A model generated the notes under the pieces. It was not told where the DNA came from, did not search any database, and was given only the letters and a program-made list of their open reading frames with translations. This document shows, piece by piece, positions 56,967 through 60,077 of a stretch of DNA of 60,077 nucleotides. The translations under genes and the position numbers were made by a program. How positions within the stretch are numbered: the stretch's first letter is position 1; each line of letters begins with the position of its first letter. The DNA is from Atopostipes sp963558565 (GTDB lineage: Bacteria; Bacillota; Bacilli; Lactobacillales; Carnobacteriaceae_A): the NCBI GenBank assembly GCA_963558565.1, contig CAUWGX010000011.1:1-60077 (forward strand). Reading direction: 5' to 3'.

Positions 56967-58694
56967 TTATTTTTCGCCAATTAATTGATTGATCGTTGAT
57001 TCAAAGTCTTGTACTTTTTGTTCAACGGCCGCTTGTGTATCAGCAACCGCTCCAATATAGAACTTAATTTTTGGTTCTGTTCCTGAAGGGCGCGCAGCAA
57101 TCCAACTACCATCCTCTAGATAATACTTAAGCACATCGGCGGCTCCAAAGTCCATTTCCGACGTCTCCCCATTCATTTTTTGACGGGTCCCTTCGAGATA
57201 ATCTTCCACAACTTCAACACCCACTCCACCAAAAGCAGCCGGTGTGTTGGTCCGTAGAGATTTCATTAACCGTTTAATATTTTCTGCTCCTGAAATACCA
57301 CTCATTGTAATGGAGATGGTTTTTTCTTGGAAGTAACCATATTCTTCAAAGATATTTTGTAAGCCGTCATAACAAGTCATCCCCTGCTCTTTATAATAAG
57401 CAGCTAATTCAGCTAAGAAAATTAAGGCTTGAATCGCATCTTTATCACGGACGAATGGTTCTAACAAGTAACCATAACTTTCTTCAAAACCAAACAAGAA
57501 CGTTTTTTCATCCGTTTCCTCGTATTCTTTGATTTTTTGAGCAATGAATTTAAAGCCGGTTAAGACGTCGACGGTATCGACGCCAGATTTTTCAGCAATT
57601 TTTGCAGGAAGTTCACTGGAAACAATTGATTTAATAATGGTCCCGTTCTCTGGTAAACGGTCTTGTTTTTCATAAGCTTTTAATAAATAATCGACCATTA
57701 ATGCAGCAATTTGGTTGCCCGTTAACACTTGATATTCGCCATTATCTAAGCGCGTCGCCATTCCTAAACGATCCGCATCCGGGTCGGTGGCAATTAATAC
57801 TTCTGCATCAATCTCTTTTCCTAGAGCAATAGACAATTCAAAAGCCTCCGGATCTTCAGGGTTAGGTGATTTAACTGTCGTGAAGTCTGGATCAGGTTGA
57901 GCTTGTTCAGGCACTAAAGTCACATTCTCGAAACCAGCATTTTCCAATGCCCGCGTGCCAATCATTGTGGCTGTACCATGGAGCGGTGAAAAAACGATAT
58001 TTAAATCTCGATTGCGCGCAATTAACTCTTGATCAATATTGACTGACTGTAATTTTTCTAAATACGCTTCGTCAATATTTTCGCCAACAAGTTCCAGTAA
58101 GCCTTGTTCTTCAAGGGCTGCTTGGTCCAGAACATCAATTTCTAAAATGTTTTTAACCGCGCGAACATAACGAGTTAATTCATCCGCTTCTGCCGGTGGA
58201 AACTGGCCACCATCTTCTCCATAAACTTTATACCCATTATATTCAGGGGGATTGTGGCTAGCAGTCATCATAATTCCTGCGAAAGTTCCTAAATGACGAA
58301 CGGCAAAAGAAAGTTCAGGCGTTGTCCGTAAACTTTCAAACAAGTACGTTTTAATCCCATGGGCACCTAGTGTTTTGGCTGCTTCTAAGGAAAACTCAGG
58401 AGATTTATGTCGTGAATCGTATGCAATAACGACCCCACGTTTTTTCGCTTCTTCTCCTCGTTGTTCAATAAACTGTGCGAGCCCTTCCGTCGCTTGCCGA
58501 ACCGTGTAAGTGTTCATCCGATTCGTCCCTGCGCCGATCACTCCTCGCATCCCCGCGGTTCCAAATTCTAGATTTGTATAAAAAGCATCTTCCAGATCAT
58601 CTGTCTGCCCTTTCAACTCTTCTAAGTTTTCTCGGAGCTCTTCTTCTAAGTGCTTATAATTTTTCCACGTTTCATATGTATTTTCCCAGCTCAT
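56967..58694 (-). CDS. pgcA: Phosphoglucomutase/phosphomannomutase
   Basis: 575 residues. GMRGVIGAGTNRMNTYTVRQ, active-site IMMTASHNPPEYNGYKVYG with phosphoserine, metal loop TDPDADRLGM, LFGFEESYGYLLEPFVRDKD and ARPSGTEPKIKFYIG are alpha-D-phosphohexomutase motifs; length matches Bacillus PgcA. It makes glucose-1-phosphate for wall polymers and glycolipids. Its extended -10 (TGCTATAAT) lies at 58730, with a possible cre site upstream. Confidence 0.94.
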   Translation of the reverse strand: MSWENTYETWKNYKHLEEELRENLEELKGQTDDLEDAFYTNLEFGTAGMRGVIGAGTNRMNTYTVRQATEGLAQFIEQRGEEAKKRGVVIAYDSRHKSPEFSLEAAKTLGAHGIKTYLFESLRTTPELSFAVRHLGTFAGIMMTASHNPPEYNGYKVYGEDGGQFPPAEADELTRYVRAVKNILEIDVLDQAALEEQGLLELVGENIDEAYLEKLQSVNIDQELIARNRDLNIVFSPLHGTATMIGTRALENAGFENVTLVPEQAQPDPDFTTVKSPNPEDPEAFELSIALGKEIDAEVLIATDPDADRLGMATRLDNGEYQVLTGNQIAALMVDYLLKAYEKQDRLPENGTIIKSIVSSELPAKIAEKSGVDTVDVLTGFKFIAQKIKEYEETDEKTFLFGFEESYGYLLEPFVRDKDAIQALIFLAELAAYYKEQGMTCYDGLQNIFEEYGYFQEKTISITMSGISGAENIKRLMKSLRTNTPAAFGGVGVEVVEDYLEGTRQKMNGETSEMDFGAADVLKYYLEDGSWIAARPSGTEPKIKFYIGAVADTQAAVEQKVQDFESTINQLIGEK

Positions 58695-58729
58695 TTTAAT
58701 CCCTCTCTCTTATTTTATTCTTCACTTTT

Positions 58730-58756
58730 ATTATAGCACGTTTGTAAGCGGACACC
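58730..58756 (-). promoter_or_regulatory. pgcA promoter, possible CcpA (cre) site
   Basis: TGCTATAAT (extended -10, TATAAT at 58730-58735) faces pgcA. TTGTAAGCGGACAC (58742-58755) fits the cre consensus in all but the last place and overlaps the -35 region, which has no good box. Catabolite control is inferred. Confidence 0.45.
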
Positions 58757-58870
58757 TATTCTTTACCGTTTTCTTTCTTTTTTGTTTTAAGCGCTGACTT
58801 TTATTAGAAATATTAAATTTTTTCGTGAATTTCCGGTTTTTTCGACAATGTTATATATGAGGTGGTATTT

Positions 58871-59911
58871 ATGGAAATCATTTTAACGGACACACAAAAA
58901 AGAGCTACTGAGATTCCTACACGCTTAAATTTATTACGAGAGCTCAATAAACGAGAGGCTTTCGCCCAAGATGAAGCTTTACAAAAAGAATGGGAAAGAT
59001 TAGAACGTGGTCATGAAGGTGAACAAATTTTACTCAAATACATTAAACACTATGGCGAAAAACATTGGATCGTCCTTCGAAATGTTTGGTTTCAATATTT
59101 TGGCCGTTTTGAATGTGACTTGATCTTAATCACTTATGCGGGTCTCTACCTTTTTGAAGTCAAAAATTATACAGGAACTTTTGAATTGAAAAATAATGTC
59201 GGGGTGGTTAATGGAGAAGCTTCCAGCAAACACCCAATCACTCAAGGACAGAACCTCGTGATCAATTTAAACAAAATGCTTCGAGCGTCTTCTGGAAAGT
59301 TAAAAGTAACGGGCGCAGTCACTTTTGTGGGCGTAGATAATATTGTAAATATCGAGGATGAAGTTGTCGACGTGCAGGTCATTAGACGAAACGAACTCCG
59401 TCAGTACCTCTGGCAGATCGCTCAAGCCGAACGAACAAATAACCATCACCCGATTCGTCCCAAACGTGTTTTAGATCTCCTTGGAACCTATGAGATTCCG
59501 CATCCTTTCTCACCTGAGAACGCGATCGCTCCAGAGATTTTCAACAACGTCCAGAGAGGTATTTGTTGCTGCAGTTGCCATCAATTTAATGTAAAAATAA
59601 CTAAAAAGTATGTGATTTGCCCTTGTGGAATGCATGAACCACGGGAAGAAGCAATTGTGCGGACAATCTGCGAATATGGAGTCATCCATTATAAAAATAA
59701 TTTTACAATTTCAAAATTAAATGAATTTTTTGACGAGCAAATTTCACGAGACAATCTTCGGAAAGTTGCCAATAAGTTTTTTGAAAAAGTGGGCTCCTAT
59801 AAAAATACTGAGTATATTGTTAAGCCGCTTCCTTTTGCTCAAATTTATTCAGATTTTGGATTCACTATTCCCAAATATACCTATTTCTATGGCCCTATCG
59901 ATAGTTTATAA
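58871..59911 (+). CDS. NERD-domain protein with zinc-cysteine cluster
   Basis: 346 residues from ATG 58871 (GAGGTGG upstream; frame opens at GTG 58862). Residues about 50-160 are a NERD (nuclease-related) domain: GEQILLKYIKHYGEKHWIVL, QYFGRFECDLILITYAGLYL FEVKN with the restriction-fold D and EVK, and HPITQGQNLVINLNKMLRAS. A cysteine cluster (GICCCSCHQF, ICPCGMHE) and a helical end follow. It is perhaps a DNA-processing or signalling protein; activity unknown. It diverges from pgcA. A 40-bp tandem array starts 19 bp after its stop. Confidence 0.85.
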   Translation: MEIILTDTQKRATEIPTRLNLLRELNKREAFAQDEALQKEWERLERGHEGEQILLKYIKHYGEKHWIVLRNVWFQYFGRFECDLILITYAGLYLFEVKNYTGTFELKNNVGVVNGEASSKHPITQGQNLVINLNKMLRASSGKLKVTGAVTFVGVDNIVNIEDEVVDVQVIRRNELRQYLWQIAQAERTNNHHPIRPKRVLDLLGTYEIPHPFSPENAIAPEIFNNVQRGICCCSCHQFNVKITKKYVICPCGMHEPREEAIVRTICEYGVIHYKNNFTISKLNEFFDEQISRDNLRKVANKFFEKVGSYKNTEYIVKPLPFAQIYSDFGFTIPKYTYFYGPIDSL

Positions 59912-59929
59912 AGACTTTTAAGGTTTACT

Positions 59930-60077
59930 TCGCTGTAATTTAATTTGAGCGAGATATTTTCGATTTATGTCGCTGTAATTTGTTTTGAGCGAGATATTTT
60001 TGATTTATGTCGCTGTAATTCTTTTTGAGCGAGATATTTTTGATTTATGTCGCTGTAATTCTTTTTGAGCGAGATAT
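59930..60077 (+). repeat. 40-bp tandem repeat array, truncated by window end
   Basis: TCGCTGTAAT starts at 59930, 59970, 60010 and 60050, exactly 40 bp apart. Each unit holds TCGCT and AGCGA as an inverted pair about 13 bases apart, then GATATTTTTGATTTATG-like sequence. Differences are confined to a few bases in the middle. No unique spacers, so it is not CRISPR. More copies probably lie beyond the edge. Confidence 0.92.

Noticed and set aside
59930..60077. CRISPR array
   Set aside because: The 40-bp period has no unique spacers; units are near identical along their whole length, so these are plain tandem repeats.

Overview
This window reads as a low-GC Gram-positive (Firmicutes) chromosome, most likely Lactobacillales. 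The evidence is the order cggR-gap-pgk-tpiA-gpmI-eno, secG-esterase-rnr-smpB-ssrA, and pgcA-rapZ-yvcK-whiA-clpP, a CtsR box on clpP, and AT-rich codon use. A Carnobacteriaceae-like genus is my guess from overall flavour only.

Bases 1-39191 are a complete-looking 39-kb siphophage prophage inserted at the 3' end of ssrA (tmRNA). A 24-bp direct repeat that includes the last bases of ssrA lies at both ends (1-24 and 39168-39191), with TGACCA arm-type repeats just inside each end. From right to left the prophage holds: tyrosine integrase, a membrane protein, a CI/LexA-like repressor, a divergent Cro-like gene with palindromic operators, and an antirepressor. Next come recombination genes (Bet/RecT-like and a PD-(D/E)XK exonuclease), replication genes (HNH fusion, replisome organiser, DnaC-like loader, RusA-like, SSB) and a run of small early genes. 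These end in a DUF1492/ArpU-like late regulator. A roughly 600-bp gene-free stretch follows that is dense in RNA structure: a tRNA-Pro, a tRNA-like mini element, many hairpins and a terminator. Late genes follow in canonical order: terS, terL, portal, minor head, metallophosphoesterase, scaffold, major capsid, Ig-domain protein, connectors, major tail protein, G/GT chaperone with a -1 frameshift, tape measure, Dit, 1580-residue tail tip/fibre, holin and amidase.

Bases 39175-60077 are host core genome, nearly all on the minus strand: ssrA, a histidine phosphatase, smpB, rnr, carboxylesterase, secG, a PepSY lipoprotein, the glycolytic cggR operon, clpP, whiA, yvcK, rapZ and pgcA. A divergent NERD-domain gene follows, and a 40-bp tandem repeat array runs off the right edge.

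The most unusual signals are these: the structured RNA locus in front of terS; six GAGTA motifs at exact 11-bp spacing; coding-like extensions past the stops of both the capsid gene (in the -1 frame, in frame with the downstream Ig ORF) and the tail gene (past a TGA); a shared HeH/SAP-like domain in the recombinase and the exonuclease; an orphan fragment of the ssrA 3' end upstream of ssrA; and an unusual tmRNA tag.
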